This document shows, in pieces, positions 43,279 to 54,974 of a DNA stretch of 64,000 nt. The DNA is from Isoetes taiwanensis (Eukaryota; Streptophyta; Lycopodiopsida; Isoetales; Isoetaceae), in contig JAJEKV010000015.1 of assembly GCA_021234155.1 (NCBI GenBank), positions 2,638,852 through 2,702,851 on the forward strand. The letters run 5' to 3'. Within the stretch, counting starts at the first letter, position 1. Each line of letters starts with the position of its first letter. The notes beneath the pieces are model-generated. The model made no database searches and was not told where the DNA came from. It was given only the letters and a program-made list of their open reading frames with translations. Made by a program: the position numbers and the translations under genes.

Positions 43279-43439
43279 TTGCCATTAAGTTAAGTTAGCT
43301 TAATCATTTGGCTATCTCTTAACATAACTAGAAAAAATTTCTAGTTTTCCATTGAGGTGGTGAAAATTCCCCAAGAATGGGCTAAGGGGGAAGAACAAGA
43401 GACAGTATACTTTCAATTCCCTCCTTTGAAGAATGGTCA

Positions 43440-43780
43440 ATGGGATATTTATCTAAGGCCAATAGGATATTATATGTAGATTCTAGCTCATATTTGTATT
43501 GTCTAGATAATTCTAGCTCATATTATATTGTCTATATTATTTTAGATCATATTATATTGTCTACCTCATCTTATTATTGAAACCTCAATCTTTTTTGAAT
43601 ATAATTCTTTTAATACATTAATGTACCCCGCATAGGTTTAATAGGTTTAATGCATAAGTTTACATAGATTTAATGCATTTCAATGGGCTTTCATAGGTTT
43701 AATGCATAGATTTACAAAATGCATAGCTTCCATAGGTTTAATGCATAGGTTTACATAGGTTTAGTAGGTTCTATGCATCA
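43440..43780 (+). repeat. AT-rich short tandem arrays
   Basis: Two arrays: TCTAGCTCATATTATATTGTCTA-like units at 43478-43565, and ATAGGTTTAATGCAT units at 43632-43776. Both are degenerate. Confidence 0.75.
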
Positions 43781-44002
43781 TTTTAGAAAGATACCTCTGC
43801 AAAAACAAACTCTGGCCCTCAGAACCGCATTTTTCACTTTGAGTTATCTTTGTCCACTCCATAACTACTTTTCTCACTCTGAGTTGCCTTCCTCGACTCA
43901 TGAATCTGTTTGGCATTCCCTTGTTTCCCATATTAATTATGTTCTTTATTTCCTGTCTAGCAGAAACTAACAGAGCTCCATCTGATTTACCAAAAGCAAA
44001 AG

Positions 44003-45655
44003 TTTTTTTTTTTTTTTTTTGATGAACGTGGACCTTTATTACTCAAAAGAATACAAAGAGTACATGGGGGACTCAAAACCCAGTGGAGAAGATATCCACT
44101 AGAGCAACACTACCCACCACATACATAACATAAAAAAGCAGAGAACACAGATCACCATGAGCACAACTGTTTGCTATGAGTAGGTGTGAATCTAAAGATA
44201 TTGCTCCCAAATGACACTTTTGATGTCATCCTTTAAGGAAGAACACTTGTACGCCTTCACAATGCGGCTACGGGCATCGCTAAGCACTTGCGTATCTGAA
44301 AAAGAGCTATCCCTTGAAGATGAGGAGATTTCGTCTCTTCCAGATAAACCAGATGATCCAAACAGATGCTACGTGGAAAGCCCTTTTTGCCAACTTGTCC
44401 CAAGAACTAGGATAGACTGACAATAGGACCTGCTGACTATTCAAGTCACAATGGAAAAGATGAAGCCACTGCCAAGCAAGTCGAACATGGTGACACAAGA
44501 AAAAGCAGTGCTCAATTGTCTCATCCCTCTGCGTGCAAAGAGGGCAGATCACAGAGACTTCTGGACGAAATCGATGAACAACAGTGTTTACCCGCACGCA
44601 TCTATGAGTGATCTGCCACCATAAAATGGATAGCTTAGGATGAAGCAATTTATCCCATACCCATCGCAGACTGCTTTACGATGAGGCTCGGGGATAACTA
44701 AAGGCCACTTGGGCGATGGAGGCAACACCTAAGGATGAAGCAGGACCACATACATCGAGTGCACCAGGTGCTCCTCCTTAACACTGCCATGAACCACCCA
44801 GAGCTGGGGAGCCACGCCTTGTGGGTGTGGAGGAAGTGAAGCAGCTACTTTTTCCCAAATGCCCCGGTCCCAACGAAGGAGAAGGAACTTCAATTTAAAC
44901 TCATTCCATGACAACAATATTGTCTCATTATACCATGCAGATACCGTGAGCACACCTGCTGCTCGCCACCGACGTTGCGTCAATGGATGGACAGAAGAGA
45001 CCAGGGGACAATCTGCCTGGCCATCACCCAAAGGGATCCACCAACAACTGGCTGTAGGATCTGTGTGGGCCATTGGATGGAACTGAAACAAAGTGCGCAC
45101 AGTCTCCCAAGCAGCTAGCAACCCCTTGAGGAAAGGAGATGCATTAGGATATGGAGAAAGTGGATAGAATAATGCCCATGGGAGGAAAGGCTTAATGGAT
45201 GGAGAGCCAAAGGAAATGCATATCTGTAAAGACTGGTGAATGAGACGCAGATCTGGAGAATTATCAGCATTATTGAGAATCCGCCATATAAACTTAGAAA
45301 TCAGCACCTTGCTCCTCTAGAGAAGAAAGTGAATCATCCCCAGCCCCCCACAAAGTTTAGGCATAATGCACTTCGCCCAACTAACTTTAACATCAGCTCC
45401 TTCTTCAGTGCCACCCCAGATGAAGTTCCTGACAGTACGAACAATGAGCTGCATCTTTGTCTGCGGTGCCAGCAAGATGGACGCCATGTAGACATGCGTA
45501 CCACTCAGAACTGACTTTGCCACAGTTACACGACCAGCCATGGATAACTTAGCCGTGGACCACCAGAACAAATGCCTTTCCAACCCCTTAACAATGACAT
45601 CCCACGCGTCTCCAGATGAGAGGTGTATACCAACTGGAATGCCTAGAAGCTTAGT
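44003..45655 (-). mobile_element. 5'-truncated L1-type LINE (1.65 kb)
   Basis: On the minus strand it starts TKLLGIPVGIHLSSGDAWD, then FWWSTAKLSMAGRVTVAKSV, VRNFIWGG, PKLCGGLGMIHF and a zf-RVT block (WWQITHRCVRVNTVVHRF, then CPLCTQRDETIEHCFFLC), and ends in a poly-A tail (18 T on plus, 44003-44020). Only the RT C-terminus and zf-RVT remain. The flanks AAAAGCAAAAG (43992-44002) and AAAAGCAGAAG (45656-45666) are a probable 11-base TSD with one mismatch. It shares zf-RVT organisation with the LINE at 9502 but is a different family. Confidence 0.88.
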
Positions 45656-45666
45656 AAAAGCAGAAG

Positions 45667-46588
45667 CTGAATTAGTTGCGGGCTATAATGTGGAATATTC
45701 TTACATGGGTTTCGCTCTTTTTTTTCCTAGGCTCTTAGACCTGCATTTCTCACTCTGAACTGTCTTTCTGGACTCTCTTTCTCGATTCTCGAGTAGAGAA
45801 AAGCCCTTAAACCTGCACTTGCGCTGTCTTTCTCAACTCACAAGTCGAGAAAGGCCCTCAAACCAGCCTTTTTTACTCCTCGACTTGGAATTGAGAAAGG
45901 CTCTCTACATTTCTTAAACATGGCCTTCAGAACTGGCTATTATCTTAATTGTCCTATCTATGGCATCACTTGACTAACTTGATTTTGTCTTTTGCAGTTC
46001 TTATTCCAACCAGATATTACATACTCGAGAGTCATGGAAAGACCCTTTCATTGAAGAAAGTAGGCACGAAGAGGGTGGTGACATTAGTTGGACAGTCCAT
46101 GAAGCATGTGTATGAAATGGGTATAATCGTTGTGACAGTACGACCACCATGGTCTCTTCCTCTACTATAAAATAAATTGTAATGATAATATTTATGAATA
46201 AAAATTCAATGAATACTAGCACTTTATATGAAGAAAGTAAACTATTTCATTGGTTTTAGATGTGTTTTTTAGTTTCTCGACTTGTCATTCTAGAAATGGA
46301 GGCCATTTATATTCCTTAAGTTTTTTATTCGCACAAGAAATAAATGTTCTTTTCAGCCAATAATGGGGGATCAATCAATTCACACCTCCTTCTGGATTGA
46401 AATAATAGGGTTCCAAAAAAGAGTGGGAATCGCATGTGACCCACCTTAATTAAATGCGACTTGTATATTTAGCATGTTAAAAGTTAACCTAACAGTTTTT
46501 TTTTTGGTTTTATGTCAATTTTGCTACTTTTGGCCGACTCGAATTACTTAGTGTAAAAGGCCCTTTTTGTGATCAAACAATCGATTTT
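45667..46588. other. No gene recognised
   Basis: Flanks of the truncated LINE share a TTTCTCACTCTGA/CTCGACT theme (43800-43900 and 45720-45890), possibly an older repeat split by the LINE. A short open frame at about 45990-46170 (PTRYYILESHGKTLSLKKVG) is unidentified. Confidence 0.4.
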
Positions 46589-46711
46589 ATGGAGCGACTC
46601 AAGTGGTTGCTTTCTTCAAACTTGATTTTACTAGTAAGTCCAAATTGTTTTTATATCGATAAAGCAACTATATACATCGCATATTTTAAAACAAAACTAA
46701 TAATTTCTCGA

Positions 46712-46999
46712 GTTTTGTCTTTCCCGATCCTCCGACTAGGTTCATATCCTTGGGCATCACCCTCGGCCTTTTCGCAAGTGAATGGCACATAGCCTCCCAC
46801 GAATAACCGGATGAGTTACGCTTTGGGCTTCTTTGCAACACCTTATCATCATTGGCGTGACCTTATCATCAGTCTTGAAGTCCTGCATGGCCTCCTGAAG
46901 TAGCCTTTTGAACAGTGCCCTTCGAATTAGATGGTTGGTGCACTCTTTAGAAGTGCTAGATCTCCTGGAAAGCCTGACTGTGCTTGGAGTTAGGGTCAT
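46712..46999 (-). pseudogene. Histone H3-like remnant
   Basis: The minus strand reads TVRLSRRSSTSKECTNHLIR, then RALFKRLLQEAMQDFKTD, and after about 20 diverged codons LCAIH, with MPKDMNL in a shifted frame. These align in order with the histone H3 core (TVALREIRKYQKSTELLIR, PFQRLVREIAQDFKTD, LCAIHAKRVTIMPKDIQL). No introns are seen in the aligned part, and the N-terminal tail is lost or replaced by MTLTPS. A tandem ACCTTATCATCA pair disrupts the middle. Likely a decayed retrocopy. A divergent CENH3 is less likely because QDFKTD is the canonical H3 form. Confidence 0.65.
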
Positions 47000-47429
47000 G
47001 GCGAACCCTCTTCAATGATTCGAGTCGAGAAGGTGAAGGCTTCAAGTTCAATCAAAGTCTGCTATACCTTAATATACTTGGGGCAGTGTGTTTGCAATAA
47101 CATGAATTATAAGTTATCAATTACTACATGTACTCCTGATATGCCACCCTCTTCCTCTCATAATCAATGTCACGTTGCAATTTAAATGGCTTCTTTCCCC
47201 CTGTATAAATCTTGCTTTTCTTCGTTTTGGTCGTCCCATTGCTTGTTTTTTAGCCTCCACTTCCTGCTGCGGTGCCTCTTGCTCAGATTCATAGATCTTA
47301 AGTGCCCCGGTCGTCAGTCTTCCCGCAGTTTAGTGCACTTCTCCTCTTAAAACTTTTTCGTCTTCCTTTCCTTCTCCCATCTTCTGCTTTCATCTCTCTT
47401 CCTTTATGTCACGCTGAATTGGGAGCACT
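47000..47429. other. No gene recognised
   Basis: Pyrimidine-rich sequence before the LINE-derived region. The 5' limit of that LINE is not known and may fall here. Confidence 0.35.
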
Positions 47430-50067
47430 CAATAGTGGAGACACCACAAAGGGGGCATGGAGGGTTACCATACATCCCACGCTATCAGAAGCAGGGACAG
47501 TATGAATCTGTGTTGGTGCGGGAGTTACAGGGGTTTGATAGCTTCTACACACTGCAAGACAGGTGTGCATGGCTGGTGAGGGCGCTGCTTGCAGCTGCTG
47601 GGGCTTCCTTTGCAGTGAAGGGCCCTCCAAGGAGGGACACCGCGCATTTTCCTGAGAACCCTTGGTTTGATGCTGATTGCAAGGCTCTAAAGAGCCAGCT
47701 GCGCTTGGTCATAGATCGACAGCTTGACCCACGTGCTCTACAAGACTATAAGCTCTTCCTAAAAGCCAAGAAGGGGAGATACATGGCGTAAAACCCAGTG
47801 AGCTGTTTGACATGCTCATGGCGAGCCAAAAGCTTTTGGCGTAAGGTGTTATACCAGAAGCGCCCGGTGGTCTGGTAATGTAAGTGTGGAGCAATGGATG
47901 CACCGCTGCGGGGAGTTATATGACCCCGTGAGCTAATGCCGTGGTCCCGGATCGTAGGAGAGGTCTTTGCAGCTCACGCGGGAGGATGTCCAACAGTGGT
48001 CTCGTGCATCCGCTTAATGGCAATGCAAAGGATTTACTGGGCTGCAGGCCGAAGCCTGTTGAAATGGGGTGGCCCATGCGGGTAGGGCCCCCGACGGTGA
48101 TCATTAACCGTGCTCGAGCGAGGGGCTCCCCGGGAGTGGATGGTTAGTAAGGTTGTTCCCGTACATAAAAGCTGGTAATTTGGATGAGCCGGGCTAATTA
48201 CCGGATGATTATGGTAAGCTATTTGCTTGGGGGTGGTGGAGAAGAAACTCACTAAGTGGCCCGAGGAGGCAGGGTGCGGGCAATTGGCTCAGCGGGCTTT
48301 TCAAACCTCACTCCACGACCGACCATATCTTCACTTTGAGAGTGTTGATGAATCTTGCCGACGAGGACTTGTATTCTTCGCTTTGTAGATTTTAAGGCTG
48401 CATATGATACCGTCCCCCAGAGACATGCCGTGGGCGAGGTTGCAAGAATTGCGAAGTTCCACGGGGAGTTGCGGAAACGGGGGTGCACCAGCTTTATGAT
48501 GGGATTTATGTTGCTTTGCCTTGTGAAGATCGGCGGTAGCTAGCACTATGGGAGTTAAGGCGGGGCTGCCCGTTGTCTCCAACACTTTTTGGGTTGTACA
48601 TTGATAGCTTGGAGGCGTGGATGCGGCACCATGGGGGGCCCGGGGGTGCAATTATCGAGGCGACCTCTATGAGCCGATTACTATATATCGCGGATGATGT
48701 AGCTTTGCTAGCCCACACACCAGCAGTATGCAAAGGCATTTGGATGCCCCAGTGGGTTACGTGGGGCAACGGGGAATGGCGGTGAACTTGCACAAAACTA
48801 AGCTTCTCGGCGATCTCGTCCCTCGCAACACCTATCCCGGAGTTATATTACAGGGGACAAGAAGTGGAGATGGTGCGGAGCTTCAAGTATCTGGGAATTG
48901 ATTTCACAACTAACATGCTGTGGGATGAGTGTGTGGAGAGGAGAGCCAGTGCAGGCTGGAAGGCTTTATATGCAGTGCAAAACGCGTGTTGTCGGATAGA
49001 TCGCGGATCGGGCGAGGAGAGCACATCTGTTTAGGGCTTTTAGTCGAAGCTGTCTTTGCTATATGGCGTGGAGGTTTGGGCCCCAGCAGTTAGCAAAAAC
49101 ACGTGGGATAGGTTGGAAAGGGTGCAGAAAGCTTTCTTGACATATAGCTTGGGAGTGAAGGACACCGTACCGTATCAGATTTTGTTGTATGAGACGGGGT
49201 TCTGGCCTTTATAGCATTCTGCTATGCGCAGGCATCTTACTTGCTTCCATAAGGTGGATGGGATGGATGAGCATCGCTTGCCCCCACAGGTGTTGTTAAC
49301 GCAGGGCCCCCAGCGGCTGAAGAGGGTGTGGCACGAGCACTATAAGGGATGGTTTAGGAGGTGGTCTATGGATTACCAATAGATGGTAACACGGCGCATT
49401 CTCGGATGAGAATGGGCAATTGATGCGAGGGCTATGCTGCCACCCCGGGATGCCTCTACTCTTGCAAAGCCCAAGACGAGCACTATCACGCCAGATTAAT
49501 CCCGCCTTGAGCATGGACCCCATCGGTGCTTGAAAGCACACATCTCGTGAAGAAACGGAGAGCTATTGCTGCCATAAGGACGGGTTCCCATTACCTCAGA
49601 ATTGAAACAGGTCGTTGGGGGGTGAATGGCGGGCACGGGATCCCCAGGGAGGAGAGGATATGTCAGTGTTGTGAGATGCACGTGATAGAGGATGAGCACC
49701 ATGCCCTCCAGCGGTGCCCAGCATATGCCCATGTCCGAAAGCAAAGGCACATCGATCTTAGATGCTCGACACACCGCTACATTAGTTACCGTGATCACCT
49801 ATGGTAGCTGACCGGGAGCTTACATCCCCGCGCAGATTGGCCGTCGGACTTGCTCTTCGGGGGCATGGTATTTGAGAGCCTACTGTTAGGGTTTTTCCTC
49901 CCAAGTGGGGGTTTTTTCATCCCGGTAGTAGGGTTCTACTGCACAGTTACATTGTTTGTTTTTGGTGTTGGGGTTTTTGGCTTTTTTGCATGTTCTCTGC
50001 ATGTACCGTCTCATAGGCCTCTGGCCTCCGTGGACGTTAAAATAAACTTCCTTCCTTCCTTCCTTTT
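47430..50067 (+). mobile_element. Degenerate LINE with TTCC tail
   Basis: 47435-47791 (WFDADCKALKSQLRLVIDRQ) is a linker before RT. SPGVDG near 48130, FVDFKAAYDTVP near 48375, RQGCPLSPTLFGLYIDSLEA (48555-48620) and YIADDVALLAHTPA (48685) are RT motifs, with YADD read as IADD. Near the end are KKRRAIAAIRTGSHYLRIET and a CCHC-like CQCCEMHVIEDEHHALQRCP. It terminates GGACGTTAAAATAAA followed by (CTTC)n at 50047-50065 in place of a poly-A. Many frameshifts. No endonuclease domain was recognised upstream. Confidence 0.8.
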
Positions 50068-50470
50068 TCCTCTGGAATGCTTGCTCCTATAGCTCCTCGA
50101 TTTGCTCCTCTTTCTGGGCTCCTCTTGGTCCACTTCTTCTTCTTATGAAGATGCCAATCCAAGGATTTTTATGGATGTCGACTCATGTTTCCCAGAGGAA
50201 CTTCCCGAGTATTGAGGGCTTGGTCCACCATGGCATGAAGGAATTTATTGGGTCCGAATCCGAGCTACAAGAGTCTCTGTCCTAATTGGGTTGTTAGGTG
50301 ACATTTTAGATGAAATCTGTTGTTTTTGTGCTCTATGACATGCAGAGAATTTTATAGAATTTGCCTTATAACATGGAAGGCTCGAGGATACAATCTGGAA
50401 AGTTCTAAAGAATAGATAGTACTTTTAGAAATCTTTTTAGCAACCACTTTTCTTAAGTGTGAATGTATTA

Positions 50471-50547
50471 GAATAGAATAGAATAGAATAGAATAGAATA
50501 GAATAGAATAGAATAGAATAGAATAGAATAGAATAGAATAGAATAGA
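50471..50547 (+). repeat. (GAATA)15 microsatellite
   Basis: About fifteen uninterrupted GAATA units. On the minus strand they form the tail of the LINE. Confidence 0.95.
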
Positions 50548-50961
50548 AATTAACGTCCCTTGTGCCCTCAGGCCCCTGGACTTGTGTCCCATGAGCGAGC
50601 TCCCTGAAAGGGCGCTACTAGCACATCACGTTGTTCTGATGTAGCCTTTTCTGAAGGCTTACTTTTTTCTATTATTACCAGCACCCCGCTTTACATCGGC
50701 TTCGTGGCTGTGCGGTAATGCGTCGTTATCAATCAGCTTTTAACTGAACAATTTGTGTGGGGTTTATGAGCCGCCTCTTGTGCAGTTCATATTACAAACC
50801 CTCTTTCCTGTGTATTTCTCGGTATCTGATCATCATTCCCTGGATCGCGTCTGCCATATCTCTCATTGATTCTGTCCTTGTCATCAAGATATATACTGGT
50901 TGCCCCCATCTTATATTTCTGTATCTGTCTCTGATGTCCCCGTATATCGGGCACTCGTTAA

Positions 50962-51747
50962 TCATGTGGTTCTCATCCTCCACTCTCCCAAAGGTCGTGG
51001 GATTCCGTGATATTCTGGGTACTCCTTGTCTATTCCTCTCCACCTGTCCTTTTCGATTCTTAGATCATGACTCCCCATCCTGAACCTAGCCAAGATGTCT
51101 CTTCTGGCTTTTCCTAGTATATCATCTCGGTACATCTGGTGTCCTATCTGTTGTTCTGGGTTGAAAACTGTCATGAGCCAGAGTGTCTTGGGTCCTGTGT
51201 GTTTTTGAAGCCATGCTCTTGTAGCTCTATCAGCCCATTCTTCATTCCACTGCCCTTCATTTATTAGGTCACTCAGATTCAATCCCATCTCTCTGGTCCA
51301 TCTTGCTACTTCCTTAAACCATCCACTGCCTATGAGAATGTGTGACTTTACTGACTCAATGATTGCAATACTAGACAACTTCCCTTGATGATCTCCTGCA
51401 TTGTCCTTTATTAGGTACCTGATGGTCCTCTCCCATGCTCTCACCTCCATTGGTTTCTGCCTGGTTTCGAGTATCATGATTGTCAGTGGCGTATTTGCCC
51501 CTACCTTAAATTCCTGTTTGTGCCATTGCCTGAGGATTCCTTCCTGTTTTTCCCATTTTTTGTCTGTTAAACCTGGCCCCCAAGCTTCCGCCCCATATAA
51601 TTGTGTCGTGGCTACTACTGCACTGAATAAGTAACATTTGATGTCCCAGTCAATTATTCTACTTTTATTGCAAAAAATTTTCATATTGAAATAGCTTCCT
51701 ATGGCTGATTGGAACCTCGTGTCTGCACCTTTGGCCCACTTCCCCAT
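50962..51747 (-). CDS. LINE RT C-terminal region (261 codons open)
   Basis: The longest undamaged part of the minus-strand LINE: a thumb-like segment with GSYFNMKIFCNKSRIIDWDI, LFSAVVATTQLYGAEAWGPG, RQWHKQEFKVGANTPLTI and ILARFRMGSHDLRIEKDRWR. It stops after RPLGEWRMRTT, and the zinc-cluster part follows in another frame (50792-51043). Confidence 0.75.
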   Translation of the reverse strand: MGKWAKGADTRFQSAIGSYFNMKIFCNKSRIIDWDIKCYLFSAVVATTQLYGAEAWGPGLTDKKWEKQEGILRQWHKQEFKVGANTPLTIMILETRQKPMEVRAWERTIRYLIKDNAGDHQGKLSSIAIIESVKSHILIGSGWFKEVARWTREMGLNLSDLINEGQWNEEWADRATRAWLQKHTGPKTLWLMTVFNPEQQIGHQMYRDDILGKARRDILARFRMGSHDLRIEKDRWRGIDKEYPEYHGIPRPLGEWRMRTT

Positions 51748-51791
51748 GCCGTGTGCATCATACCCCAGATACCTATATTCCGTTGCTTCCT

Positions 51792-52214
51792 CTATTTCTG
51801 TCTCCCTATATCTGAAAGGTCTATGCTTATTTTCTTATGGCGGAAGATGACTATCTTGGTTTTCGCTAGATTTACTGTTAGCCCTGTTTTTTCACAAAAA
51901 TTTTCCAATATCTTTAGTAGTCTGTGCATCCCCTTATTTTTTGTGGCCATCATGTTCAGATCATCAGCGTACAGCATAATCGGTACCTTGGTATCTCCTA
52001 ATGTGGGGGCGTATTCGTCCCCTTGCTGTTCTGCTATATAACCCTGTAATGCATCTATGTATATCCCAAATAGAGTCGGGGATAGAGGGCACCCCTGTTT
52101 AATGCCTGTATCACAGTCTATTGCCTGCCCTTCTTGCTCCATCTTTGCATATACCCTATGGTATAGTCTTGCAATCGATCCTACCATGTTTCTCGGAGCT
52201 TGCATGTCTATCAA
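51792..52214 (-). CDS. LINE RT catalytic region (140 codons open)
   Basis: IDMQAPRNMVGSIARLYHRV, GIKQGCPLSPTLFGIYIDAL and MLYADDLNMMATKNKGMH are RT motifs A-linker, B and C, followed by GLTVNLAKTKIVIFRHKK. The catalytic Asp pair is present. Frame lost at RQK. Confidence 0.85.
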   Translation of the reverse strand: MIDMQAPRNMVGSIARLYHRVYAKMEQEGQAIDCDTGIKQGCPLSPTLFGIYIDALQGYIAEQQGDEYAPTLGDTKVPIMLYADDLNMMATKNKGMHRLLKILENFCEKTGLTVNLAKTKIVIFRHKKISIDLSDIGRQK

Positions 52215-52760
52215 CCTTTGTAATAACTTCTCTCTCGGGACTGTGTCGAATGCTTTCCTGAAATCTACAAAGCATTATTTTCCTTCCCTGTGCTTTGTTC
52301 TCGCTTTCTATTAATATATCATAAAGGGTTACTAGATGGTCAATCGGGTTGAGTGTTCCGAGCGAAACCCTCCTTTGTCCTTGTGCCCTTAAGGTTTCCC
52401 TTTTTGTTTGGTGCAATAGATAGATCCCATTTCTTCAATTTGTTGTCCGTAGGCTTTTTAAAACCATTTTTTGACAATCATAAGATGGAACTCACCATTA
52501 TTGTCCTATAGTTTCGGGATCTTGCTTCCCCTGCTGATCTTGTGTAGAGGTATGACCATGTTTTGCCCTTTATGACCACCGGTTTCCGCGAGGCCCATTT
52601 CTTCAATTTGTATTATGCCGAACCATTTTGCGAAGATGGAAAAATGTCCTATAGTTTCAGGGATCTTGACTTGTTTCCCTATTTCTGTTTCAGCACACTT
52701 TAGTAATTCCACTGTTAGTCCGTAGAGATCCGGGGCTTTGTGTATTATAACTGTCAGTTA

Positions 52761-54974
52761 CTAATTAAAGTACTTTCTCTAATCACGTAACTATTCTCAA
52801 AATTTTGCTCTTTCTTTTTGGGCTAATTATTTGGTCATTTTATTGTCATTTTCTTTTCTTGCTTCCTATTGAGAAATTTCTTGTTCAATTTGTAAAATGG
52901 GGCTCATGAACAACTTGAGCTCAAAGGTACTAGAAGGTTTCTTTTGATTTGAAAATTAGCTTGTTCTAACAACTAGATCTAACTTACATTCTAAGGGTGG
53001 AACAAAATTTCTTCCACTTTTTGAGGTTCATATTTGAGATTTACCCCAAAAATTTCGCATTAGGCTAGTTAGCTACTTAGGTAATGGATAATGCTTGATC
53101 TTGGTCAACAAAGATCATTGCTTCGATCTATTGTGGTGCTCCTGTGTGTTATATATGACAACCCATCATACATATCGAAGGATCCATTTAGGTCGCATTA
53201 GGTATGGTCGGACGAGAGTAGAGAGGACAAGGAGGTATCTTTTGACCCGCCCCTCTTAGGCTCCACATCAACCCAAACAATACAAATATATAAGCACCAA
53301 CAATAATAACAACAAACTACCTTAAGGGTAGCGATAATCCATCCTTCGAACACATTGAATACAAAATACATCAATATATCGATAGATCATAGAGGCTCCT
53401 ACCCAGGCTCATACAGAGAGAAAGTCAACTAACTACTGGGGGCCTCCCGATATAGAATAGATGAGCTATGGCAATGACTTGGGTGGCAATAGACAATGGC
53501 TAGGGTTTATCACTCCATCCACCCCTCCCTGCATACTTTGTAGATAAGCTAAATCAAAGCTCACATGATCATGAGCTTGCCGTGAGATGCAATCCCATGT
53601 TATCACCTATTGAGACTACTCTTGCATTGCATCTCCATGGTCCAATGAGGTGGTCGCATTTCCGGGCCCCCCGAAGTGTAGTGGCTCCACGTGCAGCTAG
53701 ACGATGGGTGGAACACATGTCCTTCCCCTACCGAACTTTCCAAAACAAGAGCCAGCCGACATCTATAACTTTAAGAAACAGGGCAACACCATTGACCCGT
53801 GGAGTGTCGATCCATACTTCTCCAATAACGAAGTGACCGATTATAAATCTAGCCCTTTATAGGATCCCAAGTAAGAGGCGCTCAGCGGGTGGTCCTCCCT
53901 TCACTTTGCCATTGACCCCATTGTGTGGTGCTTTACCACTCTATAGCCTCCATAGCCCGGTGGGCTCTATGCACAAATTTTATATGTTTCATGAATGAAA
54001 GTAAGTTCAAACTAGGACCATCATCTAAATAATGGCTACTTGGGTCTCTACCTTGGCCCCAATACACAAGAGGTGTAAACACGAGGTCAACCCAATATCG
54101 TACATCGTCAACTATAATATCAGACATCATCATAACCCCGATAAATAACAAGAATAACTAATCCTAATTCCTAATCACATGTAAACTAACTTAAGTCTGG
54201 GGTTTATAATCAGAATTGCATGCTCTAGAATGACTCTATTAGAAGTATGACATACTAACTCATCTAGAATGCTAACTCCCGGATGAACTAGTTAAGAATC
54301 TACGTTCGAAAACCTACTCGAAGAACTCTCCCGCTTCCCTGTGCCTTCGAGGTCTCTATCACTTGTAAAACAGTTTTGAATAGATGCTTCTCCCCGATGC
54401 ACGTGAAACTCTGCAAACAAGCTATGATGTCAAGACCATCTTGAATCTGGAATTGTGAGCCAACCGGGATCGGCCGTGGAGCCAAAAGTGGCCTAAGTTT
54501 GGAGTTTGGCCTTTATGTATTAAGGTTCATATGAAAGGCCACTTGACTCCAATAAAGGTGCGCCCATGTGGTGGGTGACCTATAAGGTGAAGGTATGTGG
54601 AAATGGGTTCCCTAAATAAGGTTAGCTACGCGTATATAAATTAGCCATGCCCCCTCACGTGGTGCATACAAGTCTACTAATGTAGAATTGTATTTGACAT
54701 ATTAAGGATATATGTATTTATACTTGTATATATCCTAGGAACGCCACAATCCATAATTCATAAGTATTTGTATATTATGCAAAAAATATAGAATGCAAAA
54801 AAAGTAATGCAATATTCATACACAATTTATGTTACTATCAACTAAATCATAGGATTCACAACAATAGAAGCAACATAAATAGGGTTCCCTTAAGAAACCA
54901 AAGGTTAGCCAACAAACAAAAACGTAAACATCTAGTAACCACACCAAAAACTAGAAGAAGAATTTCAATTTGCT
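52761..54974. other. No gene recognised
   Basis: Mixed AT-rich sequence between the minus-strand LINE and copy 2 of the duplication. Open frames are short and unsupported. Words like CCAACAATAATAACAACAAAC at 53297 and the GGCTCCACATCAACCC block may be retrotransposon remnants but no LTR pair was found. Confidence 0.4.

Larger units (their letters stand above)
50471..52760 (-). mobile_element. Degenerate LINE with a pentanucleotide tail
   Basis: Minus strand: YGLTVELLKCAETEIGKQ, FVDFRKAFDTVPREK (frameshifted near 52265), IDMQAPRNMVGSIARLYHRV, KQGCPLSPTLFGIYIDALQG, LYADDLNMMA and VNLAKTKIV, then a long C-terminal frame (MGKWAKGADTRFQSAIGSYF, LYGAEAWGPGL) and RFRMGSHDLRIEKDRWRG with a CP-type zinc remnant (NECPIYGDIRDRY). 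Its 3' end reads GGGACGTTAATT then (TTCTA)n, seen on plus as about 15 GAATA units (50471-50547). YADD is intact. Two or three frameshifts separate the parts. The 5' end is missing. Confidence 0.82.

Noticed and set aside
46712-46999. CENH3 gene
   Set aside because: QDFKTD and MPKD are canonical H3 features, the frame is broken, and no N-terminal tail is visible.
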